Below are positions 16,724 through 25,403 of a stretch of 34,138 nt of DNA, piece after piece. Within the stretch, counting starts at the first letter, position 1. Every line of letters starts with the position of its first letter. Under the pieces are notes generated by a model that saw nothing but the letters and a program-made list of their open reading frames with translations, did no database searches and was not told where the DNA came from. Both the position numbers and the translations under genes were made by a program. The stretch lies in assembly GCA_025356475.1 (NCBI GenBank), contig JANXSX010000093.1:1-34138 (forward strand). The letters are read 5' to 3'. Source of the stretch: Isosphaeraceae bacterium (GTDB lineage: Bacteria; Planctomycetota; Planctomycetia; Isosphaerales; Isosphaeraceae).

Positions 16724-17758
16724 TCAAACCCCACTGGATCCGAGTCGTTTGGCGACCTCAGCCGCCACGGCTGCCGCGAAGCTTTCGGTGGACTCGGTCC
16801 CGCCGAGGTCGCGGGTTCGGATGCCATCGCCCAGGAGAGTGAGGGTGGAGGACTTGATCGCCTGGGCGACCTCGGTTTCACCAAGTTGCCCAACGAGCAT
16901 GGCGAAGGCCAGAAAGATTGCGGTGGGATTGGCCAGACCTTTACCGGCGATGTCGGGGGCTGTGCCGTGGGCGGCGTCGTACATCGCGACCCGGACGACC
17001 GCAGAGGCGTCGAAAGCAAGGTTCGCACTGGCACCAATTCCCAGGCTTCCCGCGAGCCCACAGGCCATGTCCGAGAGGAAGTCGCCGTACTCATTGAGGA
17101 CGAGGACGATCTGGAACTTTTCCGGAGACATGATGACTTTGCCCAGAAGGGCATCAAAGAGTTCGACCGAGTGGGGAACCTCGGGGTACTGGCTCGCGAC
17201 TTCCTTTGCAACGGCCTCGAACAGGCCATCGGTCGCCTTTTGGATCGTATATTTACTGGCCGAGGTAACACGCTTACCGGTTCGCCGACCGAGGCTAAAG
17301 GCATAACGGGCCGCTTCCCGGACGGGCCTCCGCTCGACGATCCGCAGACTGACCGCGCCATCTTCGCCAATGGCTCGACCTGGGTCGTCATAAGTTCCAC
17401 CCGTGGCGATCCGGACGATATCCAGATCGAGCTCGCGACGGAAGTTGGTGGGCACACCGGGGATCGTCGAGACCGGTCGATGAATGACCGAGAGATCAAG
17501 GCGACGACGGAGAACCGCGTTGGGACTCTCCTCGGCGGTAATGGTCGGGTGCTTGAGGGCGACAATGGTCTGTACGATTGATGCGACCGCCTCGTCGTAG
17601 ACGGCTTTACCCCTCGCCCGTCGGTTTTCTAAAGAAAGATCGATCGGTCGGAAGTCGAGATGGATGGGTAAAGCATCGGCCAGAGTGTGAACCGCCTTAG
17701 AGAGCTCGGGGCCGATTCCGTCGCCCAAGAGCTCGGTGACCGTGTACGAGGGTCGCAT
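16724..17758 (-). CDS. Isocitrate/isopropylmalate dehydrogenase family enzyme, divergent
   Basis: 344 residues from the ATG at 17758, which has GGAG about 12 nt upstream; longer in-frame starts at 17800 and 17860 add unconserved residues. The decarboxylating-dehydrogenase fold is clear: N-terminal LLGDGIGPEL; substrate loop SPNAVLR, which fits SxNxxLR; HRPV; catalytic Lys in SASKYTIQK; metal-binding Asps in NEYGDFLSDMACGL; and nucleotide-binding HGTAPDIAGKGLANPTA. The loop usually written RENTEGxY reads RIATGGTY, keeping the catalytic Arg and Tyr but losing the acidic and amide residues. Substrate is therefore unclear: isocitrate, 3-isopropylmalate or another 3-substituted malate. leuA is 14 kb away and no leuC/leuD is present. 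The gene is divergent from the coiled-coil gene across about 250 bp. Confidence 0.85.
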   Translation of the reverse strand: MRPSYTVTELLGDGIGPELSKAVHTLADALPIHLDFRPIDLSLENRRARGKAVYDEAVASIVQTIVALKHPTITAEESPNAVLRRRLDLSVIHRPVSTIPGVPTNFRRELDLDIVRIATGGTYDDPGRAIGEDGAVSLRIVERRPVREAARYAFSLGRRTGKRVTSASKYTIQKATDGLFEAVAKEVASQYPEVPHSVELFDALLGKVIMSPEKFQIVLVLNEYGDFLSDMACGLAGSLGIGASANLAFDASAVVRVAMYDAAHGTAPDIAGKGLANPTAIFLAFAMLVGQLGETEVAQAIKSSTLTLLGDGIRTRDLGGTESTESFAAAVAAEVAKRLGSSGV

Positions 17759-18007
17759 CGCGAAAGGCTCTCCAGGCAGGTCAAACGAAGGCAGGTCCAT
17801 CGGGAGGATCGCCGATTGTACGGCGACAAGCGCGAAAGCGTCAAATCCACGGGCTGGCATCCCGCATTTGCTGAGGTATACTAGGTAGAATTCGTGGACA
17901 GTGCTACCTTCGTTCGCGAGGGTTCCCCCACGTTTCCCCAGTTCGTCGAGACCAACCGGCCGCCCCCTTTCCCAGGCCGATTGATTTGATTTGTCAGGAG
18001 ACGCCCG

Positions 18008-18562
18008 ATGTCGACCGCGGGAAAAGTCCTGGTTGTCCTGGTCATGCTTTCGATGGTGCTCTGGGTGGTCATGGCCTCGGCTGTGACTCAGCTCAACACC
18101 AATGGCGGACAGGCTGTCGAGGCGAACAATAAGAAAATCGAAGAGCTCCAGACCGACCTGAGCCAGGCCAAGGCCGATCTCTACCGTCTGAACAGGACGA
18201 TCGAGCTCGAACAAGAAAAGACCGATCTGTCACGGGCCTATGTACGGAATCAGCTCTCCGACACCGAAAAACGCCAGGCGGACATCGTCGAAACGCTCGA
18301 ACGCCTCAAGGTGGAAGTCACACTCGCGGAAAAAGCAGCTCTTCAAGCCATCGGCAACAAGGAGCAGCGGACCAAGGATGTGGCGGACCTCCAGATCGAA
18401 AAAGCAAGGCTGACCGAACAGGTCGACCGGCTGAAAGGTGAGGATTCCCAACTCCGTGAGCAGAGCGACACGCTTCTGACAAATCTCAAGAACACTCTGG
18501 CCGAGAATAAGAAACTCGCCGAGCGGGCCTCGTCCAAGCGTCCAGCGACCGCGACTCAGTGA
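18008..18562 (+). CDS. Membrane-anchored coiled-coil protein, unknown function
   Basis: 184 residues: one N-terminal transmembrane helix (about residues 5-27, KVLVVLVMLSMVLWVVMASAV), then a long predicted coiled coil (about 38-172) rich in Leu, Glu, Lys and Gln with heptad spacing, and a short Ser/Lys/Thr tail. AGGAG (17997-18001) six to seven bases before ATG 18008 sets the start. The coiled coil could be a spacer or a dimerising partner in the periplasm or cytoplasm; nothing points to enzymatic activity. Similar one-helix/coiled-coil proteins appear in cell division and envelope complexes, but I cannot assign it to one. A strong hairpin follows at 18607-18639. Confidence 0.8.
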   Translation: MSTAGKVLVVLVMLSMVLWVVMASAVTQLNTNGGQAVEANNKKIEELQTDLSQAKADLYRLNRTIELEQEKTDLSRAYVRNQLSDTEKRQADIVETLERLKVEVTLAEKAALQAIGNKEQRTKDVADLQIEKARLTEQVDRLKGEDSQLREQSDTLLTNLKNTLAENKKLAERASSKRPATATQ

Positions 18563-18606
18563 CAGCGGCTCGGACTGAGTTTGCCACCTTACGCGAATGA
18601 TGACGC

Positions 18607-18639
18607 CAGGCAACGCCCCAATCTTGGGGACGTTGCCTG
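18607..18639. terminator. Terminator-like hairpin after the coiled-coil gene
   Basis: CAGGCAACG-CCCC (18607-18619) pairs with GGGG-A-CGTTGCCTG (18626-18639), leaving one bulged A and a 6-nt loop. There is no U-tract. It lies between the coiled-coil stop and the promoter of the next gene, which insulates the two transcripts. Confidence 0.5.
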
Positions 18640-18641
18640 CG

Positions 18642-18670
18642 TTGACGCAAGTTCACCCCGGTGCTAGGCT
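18642..18670 (+). promoter_or_regulatory. Sigma70-type promoter of the lipid kinase gene
   Basis: TTGACG (18642-18647) and TAGGCT (18665-18670) are separated by exactly 17 bp. The distance to the ATG at 18707 is 36 bp, leaving a short leader. This is the best promoter match in the window. Confidence 0.55.
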
Positions 18671-18706
18671 AGTTTGAGAAGTAGCCGAAACACTCGATGC
18701 GTTCCA

Positions 18707-19723
18707 ATGTTCGACATGAAAACGACACGAATCCCCGACTCGATTGCTCTCAATGGTCCTCCAAAGGGAGGCTGGGCGGGTATCGTTGCCAATGCCGCTT
18801 CGGGCCGGGGCAAGGGTCGGGATCGGGTAGATCAGCTAGTCAAAGCCCTTAAATCGGAGGGGTTGGCTTCGCGCGTGGCCTGGTCAACCCTTGACCGTAC
18901 GCAACTCGTCACGGATTCCGGATCCGATCCAGCCTGCCGCGGACTGGTTGCCGTCGGCGGAGATGGGACGGTCTCGGGGCTGATCAATGAGCAGCCAACC
19001 GTGCCTGTGACCGTCATGCCGGCTGGGACTGAGAATCTCTTCGCACGCCACTTCGGACTCCGAGCCGATCCGAAGCTCATCGCACGAACAGTTGCCGCCG
19101 GACAATCGGTTTCGACCGACCTGGGGGTCGCCGACGGTCGTCGTTTCAGCCTGATGGCCGGATTCGGATTCGATGCTGAGGTCGTCACCCGTCATCACCT
19201 GGCCCGGGGAAGCTCAGGCGTCTTGAAGCCAACTCACCGGGCGGCGTATGTCGAGCCGGTCCTCCGATCGAGCTTCAGCTATCAATTCCCTCCGCTGTCG
19301 ATCGAGATCCTCGACCCAGGCCAGGAAGAAACCCTGATCGGTACGACCGCCTTTGTCTTCAACCTTCCTTGCTACGCTTTAGGTTTGCCGTTCGCGCCCT
19401 CAGCGACGGGTCACGACGGTTGGATCGATCTAATTGTTTTCCGTAACGCCGGTCCCTTCCAGGCATTACGATATCTCTGGCTCGTCCTTCGCGGGATTCA
19501 TCTCCAAAAGCCAGGGGTGTTCCACCGGCGGATTCGCATGACGAAAATTTCGACCACCGCACCGGTTCCTGTTCAGCTCGATGGCGACCCAGGTGGGGTG
19601 GTATCGAATGATCAGCCTTGGGTGATTGAAGTGATCCCCCAAGCGGTCGAGGTCCTGGTCCCTGCTCCTTACCTCGCAAGCCTTGCCGCACTTCGGGTCG
19701 CTTCAAGTGGGGCAATCGGCTAG
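18707..19723 (+). CDS. Diacylglycerol-kinase-type lipid kinase (DAGK catalytic domain)
   Basis: 338 residues of the YegS/DgkB/sphingosine-kinase superfamily, which phosphorylates lipid hydroxyls with ATP at the inner membrane surface. The N-terminal lobe has NAASGRGKGRDR (about residues 29-40), the nucleotide-binding VAVGGDGTVSG (about 81-91) and MPAGTENLFARHFG (about 105-118). A beta-rich C-terminal lobe follows, with IRMTKIS and a PVQLDGDPGG turn conserved in this fold. ATGs at 18707 and 18716 are both possible; no clear ribosome site chooses between them. It is 101 bp upstream of kdsA on the same strand, so both may take part in envelope lipid metabolism, but that is inference. The exact lipid substrate cannot be read. 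Confidence 0.85.
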   Translation: MFDMKTTRIPDSIALNGPPKGGWAGIVANAASGRGKGRDRVDQLVKALKSEGLASRVAWSTLDRTQLVTDSGSDPACRGLVAVGGDGTVSGLINEQPTVPVTVMPAGTENLFARHFGLRADPKLIARTVAAGQSVSTDLGVADGRRFSLMAGFGFDAEVVTRHHLARGSSGVLKPTHRAAYVEPVLRSSFSYQFPPLSIEILDPGQEETLIGTTAFVFNLPCYALGLPFAPSATGHDGWIDLIVFRNAGPFQALRYLWLVLRGIHLQKPGVFHRRIRMTKISTTAPVPVQLDGDPGGVVSNDQPWVIEVIPQAVEVLVPAPYLASLAALRVASSGAIG

Positions 19724-19824
19724 ACTCCGTGGATGCGTAGAGAGCCATGGAGCAGGTTTTCGCTGGAATTCCCCGCAAGCCATCCGGTGGATTCTCATTC
19801 GACCCACGGACGGAGTCCTCCGAA

Positions 19825-20658
19825 ATGATCACGATCGCCAACCCCGTCACGATCGGTCCCGTCCTAGTTGGCAAAGGCCATCCCCTGGCCTTGATTGTCG
19901 GCCCTTGCGTGATGGAACCGAATGACCTGACCATGACGATCGCCCGTGAGGTCGCGGAAATTGGACGTGATCTCGGTGTGCCGATCATCTTCAAAGCCTC
20001 GTTTGATAAGGCCAACCGGACCTCAAAGTCGAGCTACCGGGGTCCAGGAATGGTCGAGGGTCTCAAGGTCTTTGAGCGGGTTAAAGCGGAAACCGGACTG
20101 CCGGTGACCACCGATGTTCACGAAACGCACCAAGCCGCGCCGATTGCTGAGGTGGTGGATCTCCTTCAAATCCCTGCTTTCCTCGCTCGCCAGACGGATC
20201 TCCTGGAAGCAGCCGCAGCGACGGGTCGACCGATCAACGTCAAGAAGGGGCAGTTCATGGCCCCCTGGGATATGGAGCATGTCGTCGCGAAGATCGTGGA
20301 GGCCGGCGGCCAAGGGGTGCTCCTGACGGAGCGCGGGACGACCTTTGGCTACGGTCGACTTGTCAATGACTTCCGGGCAATTCCCCAGATGCAGGCCACG
20401 GGCGCTCCGGTCGTCTTCGACGCCACTCACTCGGTTCAACTGCCGAGTGCAGGGAAGGGAGTCTCCTCAGGAGAGCGGGCGATGGTTCCCTACCTGGCCA
20501 AAGCTGCGGTTGCCGTTGGCTGCGATGCCCTGTTCCTGGAGGTTCATCCCAACCCGGACGAGGCGTTGTCAGATGGACCGAACGCTTTACGGTTGGATGA
20601 GTTACGCGGATTGCTTGAAGCGTGCTTGAAGATCCGTGCCGCGATTGGATTGCCTTGA
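19825..20658 (+). CDS. kdsA: 3-deoxy-D-manno-octulosonate 8-phosphate synthase, metal-dependent type
   Basis: Condenses arabinose 5-phosphate with phosphoenolpyruvate to Kdo-8-phosphate, the precursor of the Kdo of lipopolysaccharide. 277 residues from ATG 19825 (GGAG about 10 nt upstream). IVGPCVMEP puts a Cys at position 28, where metal-independent enzymes such as that of E. coli have Asn. The other metal ligands are also present: His202 in FDATHSVQ, Glu239 in FLEVHPNP and Asp250 in [28 protein letters not shown] is the PEP/phosphate-binding block. This fixes it as the metal-requiring class. DAHP synthase is related but lacks the KANRTS signature. The product implies a Kdo-containing outer membrane. 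The next gene begins 37 bp later. Confidence 0.95.
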   Translation: MITIANPVTIGPVLVGKGHPLALIVGPCVMEPNDLTMTIAREVAEIGRDLGVPIIFKASFDKANRTSKSSYRGPGMVEGLKVFERVKAETGLPVTTDVHETHQAAPIAEVVDLLQIPAFLARQTDLLEAAAATGRPINVKKGQFMAPWDMEHVVAKIVEAGGQGVLLTERGTTFGYGRLVNDFRAIPQMQATGAPVVFDATHSVQLPSAGKGVSSGERAMVPYLAKAAVAVGCDALFLEVHPNPDEALSDGPNALRLDELRGLLEACLKIRAAIGLP

Positions 20659-20695
20659 GTGTCGGGTCCGATCGTTTGGGGGAGGGACTTCACCA

Positions 20696-21061
20696 ATGCC
20701 CCCGCCAGGTCAGCGTGACTACAGTGGAATCCGCCTGACACGACATGCTCTGGAGCGATTCGTCGAGCGTTTTGGAGCTTCGCCCTTCGATGCCGAAGCG
20801 CGACTGACTGAATCACTCCGGCGGACTCGACGACTCGGAAAGAACGCTGAGAATGGCGCGATTGCCATCCTCGCCCTCGTTGGCGAGAAGGTTCTCGTGG
20901 CGATCCTCCAAGAGGACGCTTGCTTGACTGTGATGACCTGGAACCAATTTGAGCCCCGTTTGTCAGAATTCGGTCGCGTTCATCCACCCCGCAAGTGGGG
21001 CAGAATGCTCAGAAGGTTGGGTTACACGGAGCACGAACCTGATCCGGACACGAAAAATTGA
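20696..21061 (+). CDS. Small protein resembling DUF4258-like domains
   Basis: 121 residues starting at ATG 20696, with GGAGGG about 9 nt upstream. The core reads IRLTRHALERFVERFG, then a helix (FDAEARLTESLRRTRRLG), a hydrophobic pair of strands (AIAILALVGEKVLVAIL) and a final strand with CLTVMTWNQFEPRL. The pattern 'strand-xHAxxRxxxR-helix-strands-vvT' is that of DUF4258-type and related small alpha/beta domains, some of which are RelE-like toxins; no antitoxin gene is adjacent. It follows kdsA by 37 bp and may be co-transcribed. The C-terminus is basic then acidic. Family assignment is by pattern only and the function is unknown. Confidence 0.65.
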   Translation: MPPPGQRDYSGIRLTRHALERFVERFGASPFDAEARLTESLRRTRRLGKNAENGAIAILALVGEKVLVAILQEDACLTVMTWNQFEPRLSEFGRVHPPRKWGRMLRRLGYTEHEPDPDTKN

Positions 21062-21191
21062 GAGTCGCCAAAAAAAGGTTGCGCCTATTTGAGAATTGTG
21101 TTCTAGATTGATAGAAGCCTCATCCTGAACTTCACAGAACTCCCGATCCGACACGACAGGGACGTCGTGGAATTCGCAAGGCGATGCTGCC

Positions 21192-21500
21192 ATGCCGAAC
21201 CCTATGTCCCGCTTCTTCTCCGTGGCTCTGATCTTGAGCCTACCACCCTTGCTCGTACTCGCCGAGCAACTCTCCTCGATTCAGGAACGAGCGACGAGTG
21301 CTCCGCTCTCGCTGGTCGCTTTCGTTGAAGGGGTGATGGTCGTCGGTCTGATCATGGCCTCGAAGGAACGTCAGCGGCTACTCAGCCCCTCCGCACCTGG
21401 CGTCAGAACTCAGGTGAGGAATCCAGTGTCCAGCCGACCGATGCCGGTCCCATCGCGACCCCTCAGTCCGGGGCTGCGGGTTGAGGCCTTGGTTTCGTAG
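21192..21500 (+). CDS. Small two-helix membrane protein, unknown function
   Basis: 102 residues with two hydrophobic helices (about 8-24, FSVALILSLPPLLVLAE, and about 39-56, LSLVAFVEGVMVVGLIM), a connecting loop of about 15 residues, and a Ser/Pro/Arg-rich tail with PVSSRPMPVPSRPLSP. ATG at 21192 is the natural start; no strong ribosome site precedes it. The tail could be periplasmic or cytoplasmic. I do not recognise the family. Confidence 0.5.
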   Translation: MPNPMSRFFSVALILSLPPLLVLAEQLSSIQERATSAPLSLVAFVEGVMVVGLIMASKERQRLLSPSAPGVRTQVRNPVSSRPMPVPSRPLSPGLRVEALVS

Positions 21501-21882
21501 AGATCTGGACCAATGCCTTCTTTGGTATCAAGGATGGGAGCGGCTTAACTCGGTGGTCCCCGATTGGTCGACACGATCTGTCATGGCGTAGGAAAGACGC
21601 GGCGATTGTACTCTCAGAACGGTTTCGTCGCGAGTTTCAAGCCTCTTCTTTCCGAGTCTGGGGAAATCCTGGCCTCACGTTGTGATCGGTTCAGCCATCG
21701 TCGGAGTGAGTTTTCTTAGGATTGGTTGACAAGGGCGAGCATGTTTGGCAGCGTAGGTCGATTGACCGACCGAGCTTACGAGCGGTAGCGCCCAAACGAA
21801 TTGACATGGATTGGGCATGGCCTTCCGTGTCTTGGTCGTTTTCGCCGTCGTCGCCATCCTGAATAAGAAAAAGGTCCTCCCG
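21501..21882. other. Intergenic region before the lipoxygenase gene
   Basis: No gene, repeat or clear promoter is visible. In-frame TTG and ATG codons at 21811 and 21817 could extend the lipoxygenase N-terminus by a hydrophobic segment (FRVLVVFAVVAIL), so part of the interval may be coding. Confidence 0.3.
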
Positions 21883-23856
21883 ATGATTAAGCCGAAGACC
21901 GATTGGGACGATGCGCATATCAACGTCGTTTCAAAGAGGACACGAAAGCAGGTAGTGGCGGGAGAGGTGGGCTCGGGTTTCCAGGATGGTCTGTCCGCAC
22001 GATCGTTCCCCGAAAGCACCTTCGTTTCGGAGAGCATCGCCCACCTTCCACTCGATCTGTTTGGATTAGGTTGGACAAATATCCCTGCATTTCCCATCAG
22101 TCTTGAGGAGACGGCGGAGGCTGTCGGCAGGTTACTGATCCGCTCGTTCCAGATCAAGCAAGCGGTTCAAGGCCTCACCAATCCCTATACGATTGGAGAA
22201 TACGCGGGGGTCGGACGCGACTTTCTGTATGGCAGAACCTCCACGACCCGCCTGGTGACATCGCTGAAAACGCTCTCGTCGTTAATCGACGACTCGTCCG
22301 CGTCTTGGACGATCTTAAGCCTGATCAAAGACGCAATTGTCAGGGGTGTTGAGGATGTTGCTTCGTCCATATCGCCCCAACCACCAAGTCCGTTCGTCGA
22401 GCAATATCTCGAAGACCCCAAGCAGTGGTCGATGTCCTGGACCACCTTTCCGGAGGTCTATCAGAAAGGGTTTCCCAAACTTGAAGAATGGGCGTCGTCG
22501 CTGACGAACGCAGATGAGGCGAGTAAGCAGTTCTGGCCGATGATTGCGCAACATGGGTTTGCCTTCAACCTGATCATCCTCCAGAAGGTTGGACCCGCCC
22601 AGATTGGGGATCTCCAAACAACCTTCGGCGAGGCTTGGACCGCTGTACTGACCACTGCGTTCCAGGCGGGGCTGCTCTACGCGATTGACCTGCGTCGGTT
22701 TGAAGGTCTCAAACCTCAAGTAGTGAATGGGACCGTTCGGTTCACTCCGGCATCACTTGTCCTGCTGATCCAAGACCCAGCTTCGAAAGCGATGACGCCT
22801 GTCGCGATCCGGATCTCAGGGCACAATGGCAGTGGTGTGCAGATCTATTCGAGGGCTTCGGGCACGACCGATTCCTCTTGGATCTACGCACTTCTGGCGG
22901 CAAAGGCCTCAGTCACCGTCTACGGCGTCTGGCTCGGTCACGTCTATCACTGGCACATTGTCACCGCAGCCATGCAGATGACAATGTATAATCATCTGCC
23001 GCCAAGTAACCCTGTTTATCAAATCCTCGCGCCTCAGTCGAATTATCTCATTGGATTCGACAATTCATTAATGTTGCTATGGTCTTCTGTGGCCCCACCA
23101 ACGTCGATCGCAAGTCCTTTGCAGTTCTTGGATCTCATCGACCAGTTCGCCAATGGACGCAATTTCTTCGACGATGATCCCAAGAACACGATCCAAGCCT
23201 TGGGGCTCGATTCCGCTGCATTTACGATCACCAAGCCCTGGGATCAATACCCGATCGTCGGCCATTTCCTCGACATTTGGGACGCGGTTGAGTCCTACGT
23301 CCGAGCGGTGATTCTTCAGAGTTACGCCGACGATGCAGCCGTGCTTGGCGATGATGCGCTTCAAGCTTGGATCAACAATTCGTCAGACGAGAATGGCGGA
23401 AATATCCGGGGGCTTCCGATCATGGACAGCCGCGATGCGCTGATCCGGGTGGTGACCAGCCTGATCTACCGAGTCAGTGTGCATGGGGCGTCACGGTTGA
23501 ATGAGACGGCAAATCCTGCGCTGACATTCATTGCCAACTTTCCGCCTTGCCTCCAAGACTCAAGCATCCCGCACCCGAACCAAACACTGGACACCAAGGC
23601 GTTATTCAGGTATCTGCCCAAGACCGGGACCATTGGCCAGATGATGAATTTCTATTTCGTCTTTGGTTGCTCGGTTCCCTACGAGCCGTTCATCCCGCTC
23701 GAAGGGATCGAGAGCACTCTCTTTTACGGCGACAACCCGCTCGATCCTAGAAATCAGGCGTTGATCAAGCTCCGCAACCAAGTTCTGGGGTTCCTTCTAG
23801 AGCTGAACAATGGCCTTCCCCAACGGTATCAGTGGCCATTGAATATCGAGACTTGA
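21883..23856 (+). CDS. Lipoxygenase family protein with substituted iron ligands
   Basis: 657 residues from the ATG at 21883 (AAGG 8 nt upstream; an upstream ATG at 21817 adds a hydrophobic 22-residue lead). Lipoxygenases insert O2 into polyunsaturated fatty acids using non-haem iron. Family landmarks run in order: FTPASLVLLIQD...TPVAIRIS; WIYALLAAKASV; HVYHWH, which is the HxxxxH pair of iron ligands (His353, His358); LPPSNPVYQILAPQ; the Asp-rich SYADDAAVLGDDALQAWI block; and VVTSLIYRVSVHGAS with the third His (534). The fourth ligand, normally Asn or His four residues later, is Arg538. The C-terminal Ile carboxylate ligand is replaced: the protein ends PLNIET. It may be inactive, use a different metal site, or do another reaction. 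Bacterial lipoxygenases are usually secreted; no signal peptide is clear here. It ends 14 bp from the opposing DUF1501 gene. Confidence 0.82.
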   Translation: MIKPKTDWDDAHINVVSKRTRKQVVAGEVGSGFQDGLSARSFPESTFVSESIAHLPLDLFGLGWTNIPAFPISLEETAEAVGRLLIRSFQIKQAVQGLTNPYTIGEYAGVGRDFLYGRTSTTRLVTSLKTLSSLIDDSSASWTILSLIKDAIVRGVEDVASSISPQPPSPFVEQYLEDPKQWSMSWTTFPEVYQKGFPKLEEWASSLTNADEASKQFWPMIAQHGFAFNLIILQKVGPAQIGDLQTTFGEAWTAVLTTAFQAGLLYAIDLRRFEGLKPQVVNGTVRFTPASLVLLIQDPASKAMTPVAIRISGHNGSGVQIYSRASGTTDSSWIYALLAAKASVTVYGVWLGHVYHWHIVTAAMQMTMYNHLPPSNPVYQILAPQSNYLIGFDNSLMLLWSSVAPPTSIASPLQFLDLIDQFANGRNFFDDDPKNTIQALGLDSAAFTITKPWDQYPIVGHFLDIWDAVESYVRAVILQSYADDAAVLGDDALQAWINNSSDENGGNIRGLPIMDSRDALIRVVTSLIYRVSVHGASRLNETANPALTFIANFPPCLQDSSIPHPNQTLDTKALFRYLPKTGTIGQMMNFYFVFGCSVPYEPFIPLEGIESTLFYGDNPLDPRNQALIKLRNQVLGFLLELNNGLPQRYQWPLNIET

Positions 23857-23870
23857 TGATCTCGGAATTC

Positions 23871-25310
23871 TCAAATTAGTACTTGATGAATCGGCTGACC
23901 TAGGCACAATGGCGACGGTCGATTCAGAGCGTCGCGAAGCTCGATGGCGGGCGCGACACCTAACGAATGGTAAACCGTGGCGGCGATGTCGGCAGGGGTG
24001 ACCGGGTCGAGAGCGGGATACGCCGCCCAGCGATCGGACGTCCCAAAGACAGTGCCGCCCCGAATTCCTCCACCGGCGAGTACCGTGCTAAAGCAGTGGG
24101 GCCAATGATCGCGACCGTCACGACCCGCCCCCGCTCCTCCCACGACGCTCTGACCGACCCGAGGTGTCCGACCGAATTCACCGGTCCAGACGATCAACGT
24201 CTCATCGAGAAGGCCACGCGAATCGAGGTCGTCGAGCAGTGCGCTGAAGGCCTGATCGGCGGGAGGCATGAGGCGGGTCTTGAGGTCGACAAAGTTGCGG
24301 TTGTGGGTGTCCCAGTAGACGCTGACATTGGTGAGTCCATCGTTCTGCCAGAAGACGGTAACGACCGGGACGCCGGCTTCCACCAGTCGGCGTGCTTGGA
24401 GGACGGCCTGGCCGTGGGGATTGCGACCGTAGCGGTCGCGAATCTTGGGATCCTCACGTTCAAGATCAAAGGCCTCAAGGGCTCGTCGATTGGCGAGCAG
24501 GTCATACGCCCTCACGAAGTTCGACTGGGAGGCGCGAACTTGGTCGCTGGCTTCGAGGTGGTGGGCTTGGTCCTCGACCAGCGCGAGTAATCGCTTGCGA
24601 TCTTCCATCCGTCCCGAGCCGACTTCATCCGGCAGACGGAACGAACCAACCTTATATGTGTCGAGACTCGGATCATCGTCGATCGTGAACGGGTTCAACG
24701 CCGGCCCTAGCCAACCGGCTCCCTGGCCATGACTCTGCTCGACGAACCGAGGTGCTCCGGACGGGTCAGGGATCGTCGGTCGCATTTGAATGAAAGGGGG
24801 GAGGACCGTCCGTTCGCCTCCCTTATTGAGGTGCGAGAGGACGGCTCCATAGTGGGGCCAGTCATTGGCGAGCAGTCCGGATTGGCTCGGTACGGGTCGA
24901 CCGGTGAGTAACTCATGAGTCGCTGTCGTGTGATTGACGTCGGAGTGGTGGACCGAGCGGATCACGGCCAGGCGTTTTGCCTGGCGGGCGAGCAGGGGGA
25001 AGTGCTCGGAAATACTGAGGCCGGGGACTGTCGTCGCGATCGGCTTGAATTCGCCACGGACGTTCTCTGGAGCGTCGGGCTTCAGATCCCAGGTCTCTTG
25101 CTGGGCGGGTCCACCCCACATGAAAAGCAAGATGCAGGCTTTCGCCTTCCCGAACGAAGCCGAGCCGGGTTGAACCACCGATAAGTCACGAGCATGCAAA
25201 AGTGTCGGCAGGTTGAGGCCGAAAAGGCTCAGTCCCCCGGCTCTGAGGAACTCCCGTCGCGATCGTCCCTGGGCAACACGCAGCGAGTCGCAGCCTCGGA
25301 TTCTAGCCAT
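23871..25310 (-). CDS. Tat-exported DUF1501 (sulfatase-like fold) protein
   Basis: 479 residues with a twin-arginine signal (SRREFLRAGGLSLFGL, residues 17-32), so it is exported folded. The body is a DUF1501 domain with the alkaline-phosphatase/sulfatase-like fold. Landmarks are ACILLFMWGGPAQQETWDLKP, SVHHSDVNHTTATHELLTG, the WDTHNRNF block, and the late DETLIVWTGEFGRTPR...GRDHWPHCFS metal-site region. DUF1501 genes are a hallmark of planctomycetes, usually beside a DUF1549/DUF1553 (cytochrome-c-like) partner; that partner is missing here. The reaction is not established for the family. Start at ATG 25310. It converges on the lipoxygenase gene with a 14-bp gap. Confidence 0.92.
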   Translation of the reverse strand: MARIRGCDSLRVAQGRSRREFLRAGGLSLFGLNLPTLLHARDLSVVQPGSASFGKAKACILLFMWGGPAQQETWDLKPDAPENVRGEFKPIATTVPGLSISEHFPLLARQAKRLAVIRSVHHSDVNHTTATHELLTGRPVPSQSGLLANDWPHYGAVLSHLNKGGERTVLPPFIQMRPTIPDPSGAPRFVEQSHGQGAGWLGPALNPFTIDDDPSLDTYKVGSFRLPDEVGSGRMEDRKRLLALVEDQAHHLEASDQVRASQSNFVRAYDLLANRRALEAFDLEREDPKIRDRYGRNPHGQAVLQARRLVEAGVPVVTVFWQNDGLTNVSVYWDTHNRNFVDLKTRLMPPADQAFSALLDDLDSRGLLDETLIVWTGEFGRTPRVGQSVVGGAGAGRDGRDHWPHCFSTVLAGGGIRGGTVFGTSDRWAAYPALDPVTPADIAATVYHSLGVAPAIELRDALNRPSPLCLGQPIHQVLI

Positions 25311-25403
25311 GGTCTGCGACTCCTCTCACCCGACCCACGATTGCACAACTTTTCTCCATCATACCGGATCGGTTGTTGTGCGACCACAGCGGGTTCGACC
25401 TAG

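Noticed and set aside
16534-16842. Plus-strand frame starting MSKSQCSTDSEC
   Set aside because: No ribosome site, runs into the antisense of the dehydrogenase, and its second half is Arg/Pro shadow sequence.
16393-17565. 390-codon minus-strand frame of Ser/Pro/Arg-rich sequence
   Set aside because: A frame-shifted shadow of the Icd-family gene; low complexity and no domain.
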